6,481 nt of DNA from Atopobium sp. UBA6362 (lineage in GTDB: Bacteria > Actinomycetota > Coriobacteriia > Coriobacteriales > Atopobiaceae): NCBI GenBank assembly GCA_002440065.1, contig DJRK01000017.1:5136-11616 (forward strand), read 5' to 3'. Below the pieces are notes generated by a model. It saw only the letters and a list, made by a program, of their open reading frames with translations, did no database searches and had not been told where the DNA came from. The position numbers and the translations under genes are program-made. Shown one piece after another: positions 1 through 5,886 of the stretch. Every line of letters starts with the position of its first letter. The stretch's first letter is position 1.

Positions 1-33
1 AGGTCGTTGGTTCAAATCCAGCCCCCGCGACCA
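1..33 (+). tRNA. tRNA gene, 3' portion only (possibly initiator tRNA-Met)
   Basis: Only the 3' part of the gene is inside the window. It contains the end of the variable loop, a five-pair T stem (GTTGG with CCAGC, one G-T wobble) around the canonical TTCAAAT loop, the 3' acceptor strand CCCCGCG, discriminator A and an encoded CCA ending at 33. The stretch AGGTCGTTGGTTCAAATCC closely resembles bacterial initiator tRNA-Met, which commonly ends with AGGTCG, TTCAAATCC and CCCCGC. The expected A at position 72 is a G here, and the anticodon lies outside the window, so the amino acid identity is not secure. A terminator follows at once. Confidence 0.88.
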
Positions 34-43
34 TAAATGCCCA

Positions 44-72
44 GGTCATCGGCTTAGCCGGTGGCCTTTTTT
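44..72 (+). terminator. Intrinsic terminator of the tRNA transcript
   Basis: Ten-pair stem (44-53 with 57-66, including three G-T wobbles) closed by a TTA loop and followed directly by six T residues (67-72). It starts 11 nt after the tRNA CCA, so it most likely ends the tRNA transcript and insulates the small cassette downstream. Confidence 0.85.
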
Positions 73-80
73 CTTTATGT

Positions 81-113
81 GTAGCAAATGCGTAGCGATT
101 GCGTAGTTTAATC
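81..113 (+). repeat. Three imperfect 11-bp tandem repeats after the tRNA
   Basis: GTAGCAAATGC (81-91) and GTAGCGATTGC (92-102) match at 9 of 11 positions. A weaker third copy, GTAGTTTAATC (103-113), follows. Short direct repeats just outside a tRNA 3' end are reminiscent of arm-type sites bound by tyrosine recombinases, but no integrase gene or second copy of the tRNA end is visible, so the role is unproven. Confidence 0.45.
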
Positions 114-156
114 GACCCCTCTGTAAAAATCAACCAATTTAGATAGTTAATATTCC

Positions 157-162
157 TATACT
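157..162 (+). promoter_or_regulatory. Possible -10 element for the small two-gene cassette
   Basis: TATACT lies in the most AT-rich stretch between the tRNA terminator and the first small gene, and it matches the -10 consensus at five of six positions. No convincing -35 hexamer lies 16-18 nt upstream. The assignment rests on position and the -10 match alone. Confidence 0.25.
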
Positions 163-209
163 TAAGGGGGCACGCGAGCTGTTCACCTGGGGTACGAGAA
201 GGAGCTCCA

Positions 210-275
210 TTGCTATTGAGCGCGGCAAAGAAAGGCGATGCAAACGGAACGCGCCGATTAAGGGAGAGGTTATAA
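210..275 (+). CDS. Possible 21-codon leader peptide ORF (doubtful)
   Basis: A TTG codon at 210 follows an AAGGAG ribosome binding sequence (199-204) with a 5-nt gap. The frame runs 21 codons to a TAA at 273-275 that directly abuts the ATG of the 85-residue protein gene. The peptide is basic towards its C-terminus and begins MLLSAAKKGDA. This could be a translated leader coupled to the next gene, the decayed end of an older gene, or chance. The frame is open back to about 147 but offers no better start codon upstream. Confidence 0.2.
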   Translation: MLLSAAKKGDANGTRRLRERL

Positions 276-533
276 ATGCATGCGTACGCTACTTTAGCTG
301 ACGAAACGACGATTGCTTTCTCGGATGTCCTTGACGATGGCTCGGTGGAGGTCCTGATCGAGAGGCCCACGGACGAAGGATTCGATTCGGCGCGGTACTC
401 GGTGCCGTCGCTTGCTCGTCTAGCCTCCTCGGGCTTCTCCGCCACCGACCTAGGCGAGCTTGACTCGTTTGTTGCGCGCCATGCGCCCATCATATCCGGG
501 CTCGCCCGGGACCGAGGACTCGCCTATGCCTAA
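276..533 (+). CDS. Small protein of unknown function, partner of the DUF4160-like gene
   Basis: This 85-residue acidic protein is not a family I recognise. The ATG at 276 is preceded by a purine-rich ribosome binding stretch (260-269, GGGAGAGG). Residues 1-45 look beta-rich, with alternating hydrophobic and acidic residues. Residues 46-85 look helical, with an ASSGFSATDLGELDSFV stretch and a LARDRGLAYA ending. No signal peptide or membrane segment is seen. Its stop codon overlaps the start of the DUF4160-like gene by 8 bp, so the two are very likely co-transcribed and translationally coupled. DUF4160 genes are often paired with a DUF2442 gene; this protein does not clearly match DUF2442 but could fill the same slot, for example as the antitoxin-like member. 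Function is inferred from context only. Confidence 0.72.
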   Translation: MHAYATLADETTIAFSDVLDDGSVEVLIERPTDEGFDSARYSVPSLARLASSGFSATDLGELDSFVARHAPIISGLARDRGLAYA

Positions 534-801
534 ACTCTACGATTTTCTTGGGTTCAAGGTCTATTTTTGGGCCTCTGACGGCGATGAGCCCGTCCATGTT
601 CGCGTCTCAAAAGGGAAGCCGACGGCCAATTCGACGAAGATATGGCTCACGGCGGCAGGCGGATGCATCGTTGCGAGAAATACGTCGGGCCTGACCCGCA
701 GGGAGCTTTCCCTGGTCTGCGAGTTCGTTGCGGCGGAGCATTCCCGAATCTGCAAAGCTTGGGAAACGCAGCTCCGCGCCGAAGTCCGTTTCTATTGCTA
801 A
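526..801 (+). CDS. DUF4160-like small protein
   Basis: A 91-residue protein starting at the ATG at 526 (MPKLYDFLGFKVYFW). The start is chosen because GAGGA at 514-518 sits 7 nt upstream and because DUF4160 proteins typically begin MPxL/I...G. An upstream in-frame ATG at 460 would add 22 residues lying inside the neighbouring gene and is unlikely. DUF4160 hallmarks are an N-terminal strand with an aromatic cluster (residues 5-15), a DEPVHVRV segment (20-27) matching the family's EPPHxHV motif, and a C-terminal helix with RRELSLVCEFVAAEH and a conserved-type AW before the end. Members are often encoded beside a second small gene and have been suggested to be toxin-antitoxin-like. No catalytic residues are established that I can cite. 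It is cytoplasmic by absence of targeting signals. Third-position composition is less GC-rich than in gldA or nadE, consistent with an accessory gene. Confidence 0.75.
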   Translation: MPKLYDFLGFKVYFWASDGDEPVHVRVSKGKPTANSTKIWLTAAGGCIVARNTSGLTRRELSLVCEFVAAEHSRICKAWETQLRAEVRFYC

Positions 802-853
802 GTCATGTGAAGACCGTCGCGTAGCGGCAGTGCCGAATCTTGGCCCGGTGACC

Positions 854-881
854 TTGCATCGCGATGAGGCGGTGCAATACT
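854..881 (+). promoter_or_regulatory. Candidate promoter of gldA
   Basis: TTGCAT (854-859) and AATACT (876-881) are separated by 16 nt, a reasonable sigma-70-type arrangement about 40 nt upstream of the gldA start. It is the best match in the gap between the DUF4160-like gene and gldA. Confidence 0.4.
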
Positions 882-902
882 TGAGGCGTCCTTGTGTCCC
901 GT

Positions 903-913
903 AAGGAGAGGAG
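903..913 (+). promoter_or_regulatory. Ribosome binding site that fixes the gldA start
   Basis: AAGGAGAGGAG (903-913) lies 7 nt before the ATG at 921. An in-frame GTG at 894 lies upstream of this element and would place the binding site inside the gene, so 921 (or the adjacent ATG at 924) is the preferred start. Confidence 0.7.
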
Positions 914-920
914 CCTTACT

Positions 921-2018
921 ATGATGGGTCGTTTGAGGGCGATGCGCGAGCCGCTGAAGTATGTCCAGGGCCGCGATGCCACGCTCAAGTTTTGCGAGGA
1001 AATGGGCTACATGGGCAAGCGGTGGCTCTTTATCTGCTCGCACAGCGGCTACAAAGCCTGCCACGACAAGATCGAGAAGAGCTTTGGCGACAAGGACGAT
1101 TACCGTCGCTATGAGGTCTTCAAGGGCATCTCGAGCTACGGCGAGATCGACCGCATGAAAGCCATCGTCGAGGAGGACAAGATCGACGTTGTGGTGGGCG
1201 TCGGCGGCGGCAGCGCCGTGGACACCGCCAAAGCGACGGCGTACTACTCCGGGACCCATATCGTCATCGTCCCGACCGTCGCCGCGACCGACGCTCCGTG
1301 CACGGGCCTCTCGGTCATCTACAACGACGACCACAGCTTCTCGAAGTACCTCTTCTACCCGACGAACCCCGACGCCGTCATGGTCGACACGACCGTGATC
1401 GCCGAAGCCCCCGTCAGGTTCCTCATCGCCGGCATGGGCGACGCCCTAGGCACGTATTTCGAGGGCCGCGCGTCCATCCGCACGGAGTCCGCGAGCCTGG
1501 AGGGCACCGGCATCACCCGCGCTGGCATGGCCCTCGCGAAGCTGTGCTACGAGACGCTGCACGAGTACGGTGCCCAGGCGGTCGAGGCGTGCAAACTCGG
1601 CGTCGTGACTCCGGCCCTGGAGAACATCGTCGAGGCCAACGTCTATCTCTCGGGCGTTGGTGCCGACAACGTGAACTGCGCGGCCGCACACTCCTTCTAC
1701 AACGGCGTTACTTCCCTTGGCATCAAGCATGCCGACCACGGCTGCTGCGTGGCCCTGGGCACCATCGTCCAGCTCGTGCTAGAAGGCGCGCCCAAGGACG
1801 AGGTCAAGGAGGTCCAGGACTTCTGCATGGAGGTCGGCCTCCCTGTGACGCTCGAGGAGATCGGCGTGACCACGGACGAGCAGGTCAAGGCCATCTCCGA
1901 GGCGGCGTGCGTGGACGGCGAGACGATCCACAACCTCGCGGGCGACGTGAAGCCGATCGAGCTCTACTCCGCGATCCTGCAGGCGGACGCTATGGGCAAG
2001 GCGGCCCTCGGCAAGTAG
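921..2018 (+). CDS. gldA: Glycerol dehydrogenase (NAD-dependent, zinc)
   Basis: This protein of 365 residues, the usual length for GldA, oxidises glycerol to dihydroxyacetone with NAD+ in the cytoplasm and can work in reverse. It belongs to the iron-containing alcohol dehydrogenase/dehydroquinate synthase-like fold. The N-terminal half binds the dinucleotide: GVGGGSAVDTAKA has its GGGS at about residues 95-98, followed by VPTVAATDAPCTGLSVIY. The C-terminal helical half carries the expected metal ligands: Asp at about 174 (GMGDALGTYFE), His at about 257 (AAAHSFYNG) and His at about 273 (KHADHGCCVALGT). These positions agree well with the Asp/His/His set of characterised bacterial GldA. No dihydroxyacetone kinase genes lie beside it, so the fate of the product is not shown here. 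It converges on the diguanylate cyclase gene and ends just before a strong hairpin. Substrate assignment is by family resemblance; a related polyol dehydrogenase remains possible. Confidence 0.93.
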   Translation: MMGRLRAMREPLKYVQGRDATLKFCEEMGYMGKRWLFICSHSGYKACHDKIEKSFGDKDDYRRYEVFKGISSYGEIDRMKAIVEEDKIDVVVGVGGGSAVDTAKATAYYSGTHIVIVPTVAATDAPCTGLSVIYNDDHSFSKYLFYPTNPDAVMVDTTVIAEAPVRFLIAGMGDALGTYFEGRASIRTESASLEGTGITRAGMALAKLCYETLHEYGAQAVEACKLGVVTPALENIVEANVYLSGVGADNVNCAAAHSFYNGVTSLGIKHADHGCCVALGTIVQLVLEGAPKDEVKEVQDFCMEVGLPVTLEEIGVTTDEQVKAISEAACVDGETIHNLAGDVKPIELYSAILQADAMGKAALGK

Positions 2019-2047
2019 CGGTTCTTCTTCAAGAACGACCAGCAAAG

Positions 2048-2088
2048 AAGGGTGGGCAGCTCCGTGCAACGCGGAGCTGCCCACCCTT
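2048..2088. terminator. Two-way terminator between gldA and the diguanylate cyclase gene
   Basis: A perfect 17-bp inverted repeat (2048-2064 with 2072-2088) extends by a T-G and a G-C pair to leave only a CAA loop. It lies 29 nt after the gldA stop and 56 nt after the stop of the opposing gene. T-runs are short on both sides (TTGTTCT on the plus strand, TTCTTTG on the minus strand), so termination probably relies on the very stable stem. The placement between convergent genes supports a shared terminator. Confidence 0.85.
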
Positions 2089-2144
2089 GTTCTGCGAAGG
2101 CGATGCGCTCGCCGGTGCGCCGCCGGGCGCTGGAGGTCTTCTTG

Positions 2145-3533
2145 CTACTCGTTCTCGAAGTCCTCGGGCACGGTATCGACGGGGAAGTCGCCGTAGTAGG
2201 TGATGCCGTCCTTGCCGTGCTCCTTGGTGTAGTAGAGCGCCTTGTCGGCATCGCGGAACAGCACGGGGCTGGGGTTGGGGCGCTGGGTGAACGCGACGCC
2301 GACGCTGAGCGAGACCGGGGGCAGGTCGCCCGTTCCCTTGGCCAGGCATTCGTTGATGTAGTCGATCTTCTCGGTAATGGTGTAGGCGAGGTCGGGCGTC
2401 ATCTCGACCATGATGATCGCGAACTCGTCGCCGCCGATGCGGCACACGTGGTCGATGTTGCGGAACGTGGTGCGAAGAAGCTCGGCCACCTCCTTCAGGA
2501 TCTTGTCGCCCATGGCGTGGCCGTACGTGTCGTTCACGTGCTTGAACGTGTCCACGTCCACGAGGATGAGCGCGAAGGGGTGCTCGTCCTCCTCTGTGAG
2601 GTAGACGCCGAGCATGCGGTCGAAGGAGCCGCGGTTGAGAAGGTCCGTGAGCGCGTCGTGCTCGGCCTGGTGCCGAATGAGTTTCTGCGTCTCGACGTTC
2701 TGCTCGAAGACCCGGTTGTACGTCTCGGCGAGATGCTGGAGCTCGGCCGCCCCCGTCACGGGGAACTCGGCTCCGGAGACGATGCTCGCGCTGTACTTGA
2801 TCAGCGGGCGGATGATGAGCCTCCGCACGATGACGCAGACGGCCACCATGAGGACGGCGAAGGCGGCGATGGCGACGCCGAGCTTGCGGTAAACGTTCCA
2901 GAACAGGTTCTGCGCCTGCGTCTGGGCGTTGCGGGTCTGGTGCACGAGCTCGGAGGCGCAGCTCGAGACCTTGGCGTCTATCTCGGACTTGCCGGACTGG
3001 TAGAGCGAGTTGGTCAGGAGCTGCTGGGCACGCTCGGTGAGCTCCTGGTGGCTGAGGCCGGCGTCGCCCTGGGCGATGCCCGTGTCGCGGATGCGCTCGG
3101 GGCACGAGGCGAGGTCGATGTCGTTCGCCTCCACCACGAGGCGCATGGCGTAGACCTCGGTCTGAGCGAGGCTGTCCGACCCCTCGAGCGCCTTGTTGAG
3201 CGTGATGAACGCGTCCGTGCCGTCGAAGTGCCTCTTGAGCGTGTCGACGGCCTTCTCGCGGCGCTTCATGCCGTCGAGCTCCTCGAAGTAGGCGTCGATG
3301 TACTTCTTGTTGCCGGTGATGGCGGAGAGCCTGGCCTGCTCGGTCAGGTAATCGGACGCCGACTGGAGGTCGGTCACCGCCGACTCGCACGTCATGTAGG
3401 TGTTCGAGGCGTCCTCGAGGGCCTTGAACTGCTCGGCGCCGCTCGAGAACAGGAAGGCGCACAGCGCGCCGAGAAGCACGGTCACGACCATGCTGCAGAT
3501 GCTGACGTAATTGACGTGGATCTTGCGACTCAT
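2145..3533 (-). CDS. Membrane-bound diguanylate cyclase (GGDEF domain)
   Basis: A 462-residue protein predicted to make the second messenger cyclic di-GMP from two GTP. Layout: short cytoplasmic start, membrane helix at about residues 11-31, a mostly helical extracytoplasmic sensor region at about 32-215, a second membrane helix at about 219-237, a short HAMP-like linker with coiled-coil character (about 238-290), then the GGDEF domain (about 291-450). Visible motifs are HDALTDLLNR (292-301), the metal-binding VDVD region (325-328), the GGDEF signature at 367-371 and, five residues before it, R358-N-I-D361, an intact RxxD inhibitory site. The enzyme is therefore probably active and product-inhibited. 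No EAL or HD-GYP domain is present. The signal sensed is unknown; the sensor has cysteines at about 49, 144 and 192. The ATG at 3533 is preferred over one at 3650 because it has a GGAGG site 7 nt upstream and begins just before the first membrane helix. Confidence 0.93.
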   Translation of the reverse strand: MSRKIHVNYVSICSMVVTVLLGALCAFLFSSGAEQFKALEDASNTYMTCESAVTDLQSASDYLTEQARLSAITGNKKYIDAYFEELDGMKRREKAVDTLKRHFDGTDAFITLNKALEGSDSLAQTEVYAMRLVVEANDIDLASCPERIRDTGIAQGDAGLSHQELTERAQQLLTNSLYQSGKSEIDAKVSSCASELVHQTRNAQTQAQNLFWNVYRKLGVAIAAFAVLMVAVCVIVRRLIIRPLIKYSASIVSGAEFPVTGAAELQHLAETYNRVFEQNVETQKLIRHQAEHDALTDLLNRGSFDRMLGVYLTEEDEHPFALILVDVDTFKHVNDTYGHAMGDKILKEVAELLRTTFRNIDHVCRIGGDEFAIIMVEMTPDLAYTITEKIDYINECLAKGTGDLPPVSLSVGVAFTQRPNPSPVLFRDADKALYYTKEHGKDGITYYGDFPVDTVPEDFENE

Positions 3534-3540
3534 CCCGGCC

Positions 3541-3545
3541 CCTCC
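3541..3545 (-). promoter_or_regulatory. Ribosome binding site that fixes the cyclase start
   Basis: GGAGG on the minus strand, 7 nt before the ATG at 3533. It argues against the longer reading that begins at 3650, whose additional 39 residues are Pro/Arg-rich and unlike the protein. Confidence 0.7.
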
Positions 3546-3751
3546 AACGGCTGCTTCGCGGGGTTGCCGGGTCCAAGGTGGTGGCGATGAGCGCGACAAC
3601 TCCCAAAAAGATACTCCTTGGAAGGCGGGAGGGGCCCTAAGTTTAGGCATGCGGTGAGGTAGGGGCCGTGAACGCCCGACTCAGCGACGGGCCGCATGTT
3701 GCCGCGTCGCGTGTTGGCGCCGCTGCGTGTCCCGGCGCTGCCCTGGACGGT

Positions 3752-3757
3752 TACAAT
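3752..3757 (+). promoter_or_regulatory. Possible -10 element of nadE
   Basis: TACAAT matches the -10 consensus at five of six positions and lies in the only AT-rich patch upstream of nadE. No good -35 hexamer sits at the right distance. Transcription from here would start near 3764 and give a leader of roughly 100 nt containing the hairpins listed separately. Confidence 0.3.
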
Positions 3758-3760
3758 CAA

Positions 3761-3795
3761 AGGACCTCTGCCCGGTCCTCGCGCCGCGGGGCGCG
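3761..3795 (+). other. Two adjacent perfect hairpins in the nadE leader
   Basis: AGGACC (3761-3766) pairs with GGTCCT (3774-3779) around a 7-nt loop. Directly after it, CGCGCC (3780-3785) pairs with GGCGCG (3790-3795) around GCGG. Neither is followed by a T-run, so they are not terminators. They could shape the nadE mRNA leader or be operator DNA; the sequence does not say which. Confidence 0.45.
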
Positions 3796-3834
3796 GCCTC
3801 GGGCCTGACAAGAGGCGGGACGAAAGACGACGCT

Positions 3835-3852
3835 GCGGCCGCATGCGGTCGC
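3835..3852 (+). promoter_or_regulatory. Near-palindrome abutting the nadE ribosome binding site
   Basis: GCGGCCGCATGCGGTCGC is an 18-bp inverted repeat with a single G-T wobble. As RNA it forms a seven-pair stem with a CATG loop. It touches the GAGGAGG ribosome binding site (3853-3859), so folding could affect ribosome access, or a dimeric regulator could bind the DNA. Both are inferences. Confidence 0.4.
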
Positions 3853-3863
3853 GAGGAGGCATC

Positions 3864-5792
3864 ATGCAAGACGGGTTCGTCAAGGTCGCGGCGGTAACGC
3901 CCGAGGTCAGGGTGGCAGACGTGGCCTTCAACGTCGCGTCGTGCGTCAAGCGCGCCCGCGAGGCGTGCGAAGAGATGGGCGCCGTGGTCGTGGTCCTTCC
4001 CGAGCTCTGCCTGACGGCGTACACCTGCGAGGACCTCTTTTGGCAAGACGCCCTTCTCGACGCCGCCGAGAAGGGCCTGGCCGACTTCGCCCAGCAGACG
4101 AGCGACCTGAACGCCCTGCTCTGGGTCGGCCTGCCCGTGCGGGTGAACGCGAAGCTCTACAACTGCGCCGCCGCCGTGTGCGCTGGCATGGTCCTGGGCG
4201 TGGTCCCCAAGCGCCACCTGCCCACCTACAACGAGTTCTACGAGGGGCGCCGCTTCGTGAGCGGGACCTGCGACGTCGTTCCCATCGACATCGCGGGCCA
4301 GCTCGACGTGCCCTTTGGCGCGAGCCAGCTCTTCTCGTGCGAGGACATGCCCGAGCTCGTGGTCGCCGCCGAGCTGTGCGAGGACCTCTGGGTTCCCGAG
4401 CCGCCGTCGATCGCGCACGCGAAGGCCGGGGCGACGTTGATCGTGAACCTCTCGGCCAGCAACGCCGTGGTGGGCAAGGCCGACTACCGACGCAGCCTCG
4501 TCTCGGGCCAGTCCGCCCGCCTCATCTGCGGCTACGTGTACGCGAGCGCGGGCGAGGGCGAGTCGACGCAGGACGTGGTCTTCTCGGGGCACGACCTCGT
4601 GGCCGAGAACGGGCGCGTCCTCGCGGAGAGCGAGCCCTTCGGCGAGGGCACGGCGGTGTCCGAGGTGGACGTGCGCCTGCTCGCCGCCGAGCGCCGCCGC
4701 ATGTCGACCTTCGACGTGGCCGCGAGCCCGCTCCAGCGCGATTACCACGTCGCGCGCTTCTCGCTCTCTTGCCAAGAAACCCGGCTCACCCGCTACGTCG
4801 ACCCGCAGCCGTTCGTGCCGGCCGACCCCGCCCGCCGCGCGGAGCGGTGCGAGGACGTCTTCAACATCCAGGCCCACGGCCTGGCCAAGCGCCTTTCCCA
4901 CACGCACGCGACCCGCGCCGTGATCGGCATCTCGGGCGGGCTCGACTCCACGCTGGCGCTCCTGGTCACGGCGCGCGCCTTCGACCTGCTGGGGATCGAC
5001 CGCTCCGGCATCATCAGCGTGACGATGCCGGGCTTCGGCACGACGAACCGCACGCACGACAACGCGACCAAGCTCACCGAGTCCCTGGGCGCCGACCTGC
5101 GCGAGGTGAACATCGGCGACGCCGTGCGCCTGCACTTCTCGGACATCGGGCACGACGAGTCGGTCCACGACGTTACCTACGAGAACTCCCAGGCGCGCGA
5201 GCGCACGCAGATCCTCATGGACATCGCCAACCAGGAGGGCGGCATGGTCATAGGCACGGGCGACCTCTCCGAGCTCGCGCTGGGCTGGGCGACCTACAAC
5301 GGAGACCACATGAGCATGTACGCCGTGAACGCGAGCGTGCCCAAGACCCTCGTGCGCCACCTCGTGCGCTACGTGGCCGATACCTGCGGAAACGCCGAGG
5401 AGTCCGAGGTGCTCTACGACGTGCTCGACACCCCGGTGTCGCCCGAGCTCCTGCCTGCGACGGGCGACGGCGAGATCTCGCAGAAGACCGAGGACCTCGT
5501 GGGCCCCTATGAGCTGCACGACTTCTTCCTGTACGAGGTGCTGCGCCGCGGCACCTCTCCGCGCAAGGTCTACCGCCTGGCGCGCTATGCCCTGGGCGAG
5601 AAGTACGCCGATGCCGAGATTCTCAAGTGGCTGAAGGTGTTCTATCGCCGCTACTTCGCGCAGCAGTTCAAGCGCAGCTGCCTGCCGGACGGCCCCAAGG
5701 TGGGCAGCGCCGCGGTGAGCCCGCGCGGCGACCTGCGTATGCCGAGCGACGCGTGCGCCGCCGTGTGGCAATCCGAGCTCGAGGAACTGTAG
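3864..5792 (+). CDS. nadE: Glutamine-dependent NAD+ synthetase
   Basis: A 642-residue enzyme that makes NAD+ from nicotinic acid adenine dinucleotide, ATP and glutamine, the last step of NAD biosynthesis in the cytoplasm. The N-terminal nitrilase-type amidase (about residues 1-280) frees ammonia from glutamine and shows the Glu-Lys-Cys triad: E47 in LPELCLTAY, K116 in VPKRHLPTYNEFYEGRRF and C172 in AAELCEDLW. The C-terminal synthetase domain (about 325-642) has the ATP-binding P-loop SGGLDST at 357-363. It also has the family block GTGDLSELALGWATYNGD (464-481) followed by SVPKTLVR, and ends with the expected FKRSCLPDGPKVGS segment. Length and both domains are complete. The ATG at 3864 follows GAGGAGG (3853-3859) at a short 4-nt gap and begins exactly at the amidase domain; the frame is open back to 3696, but that part is Arg/Pro-rich and unsupported. 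It is transcribed alone, with a terminator about 50 nt downstream. Confidence 0.97.
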   Translation: MQDGFVKVAAVTPEVRVADVAFNVASCVKRAREACEEMGAVVVVLPELCLTAYTCEDLFWQDALLDAAEKGLADFAQQTSDLNALLWVGLPVRVNAKLYNCAAAVCAGMVLGVVPKRHLPTYNEFYEGRRFVSGTCDVVPIDIAGQLDVPFGASQLFSCEDMPELVVAAELCEDLWVPEPPSIAHAKAGATLIVNLSASNAVVGKADYRRSLVSGQSARLICGYVYASAGEGESTQDVVFSGHDLVAENGRVLAESEPFGEGTAVSEVDVRLLAAERRRMSTFDVAASPLQRDYHVARFSLSCQETRLTRYVDPQPFVPADPARRAERCEDVFNIQAHGLAKRLSHTHATRAVIGISGGLDSTLALLVTARAFDLLGIDRSGIISVTMPGFGTTNRTHDNATKLTESLGADLREVNIGDAVRLHFSDIGHDESVHDVTYENSQARERTQILMDIANQEGGMVIGTGDLSELALGWATYNGDHMSMYAVNASVPKTLVRHLVRYVADTCGNAEESEVLYDVLDTPVSPELLPATGDGEISQKTEDLVGPYELHDFFLYEVLRRGTSPRKVYRLARYALGEKYADAEILKWLKVFYRRYFAQQFKRSCLPDGPKVGSAAVSPRGDLRMPSDACAAVWQSELEEL

Positions 5793-5842
5793 GGGCCAAG
5801 AACGGCGTTCTTCTCCGGTGCCTTGCGTGGTTGCGCGCAGAT

Positions 5843-5884
5843 AACCCGTTCGTTTGACTTCTTGGGGTCAAGCGGACGGGTTTT
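5843..5884 (+). terminator. Intrinsic terminator of nadE
   Basis: A 16-pair stem (5843-5858 with 5867-5882, two G-T wobbles) encloses an 8-nt loop, and the T-run of four (5881-5884) overlaps the end of the right arm. It lies 50 nt after the nadE stop. The right arm, GGGGTCAAGCGGACGGG, resembles the core of the tandem repeats that follow. Confidence 0.75.
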
Positions 5885-5886
5885 GT

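Larger units (their letters stand above)
3534..3863. other. Divergent intergenic region between the cyclase gene and nadE
   Basis: 330 bp with no supported gene. It holds the cyclase ribosome binding site (3541-3545 on the minus strand) and a short inverted repeat CCTAAGTTTAGG (3648-3637 region, near an unused upstream ATG on the minus strand). Further right are a possible nadE -10 (3752-3757), three hairpins (3761-3852) and the nadE ribosome binding site. Frames remain open upstream of both genes because of high GC, but they lack ribosome binding sites and protein-like sequence. No clear promoter for the cyclase gene was found. Confidence 0.6.

Noticed and set aside
802..835. Terminator after the DUF4160-like gene (stem around GTCGC-GTA-GCGGC)
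   Set aside because: Only five pairs and no T-run.
894..920. GTG start for gldA at 894
   Set aside because: It would put the strong ribosome binding site inside the gene; starting at 921 gives the usual 365-residue length.
2029..3606. Long open frames overlapping the cyclase gene in other frames and on the plus strand (for example 2052-3590)
   Set aside because: High-GC genes keep shadow frames open. The translations are Arg/His/Val/Leu-rich without domains, while the 2145-3533 frame has a full GGDEF protein.
3534..3650. 39-residue N-terminal extension of the cyclase
   Set aside because: No ribosome binding site fits as well as that at 3541-3545, and the extension does not resemble the start of a membrane protein.
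3534..3650. Cyclic di-GMP riboswitch ahead of the cyclase gene
   Set aside because: I could not find the conserved core motifs of the known c-di-GMP riboswitch classes on the minus strand.
3696..3863. Upstream extension of nadE to the ATG at 3696
   Set aside because: The extra 56 residues are Arg/Pro-rich and not part of NadE; GAGGAGG precedes the ATG at 3864.
3681..5771. Long antisense frame covering nadE, and the 3941-5512 frame on the same strand
   Set aside because: Low-complexity composition typical of shadow frames; the nadE frame carries all catalytic motifs.
5798..5812. Hairpin AAGAAC-GGC-GTTCTT right after the nadE stop as the terminator
   Set aside because: The stem is short, not GC-rich and has no T-run; the stem at 5843-5884 is a much better candidate.
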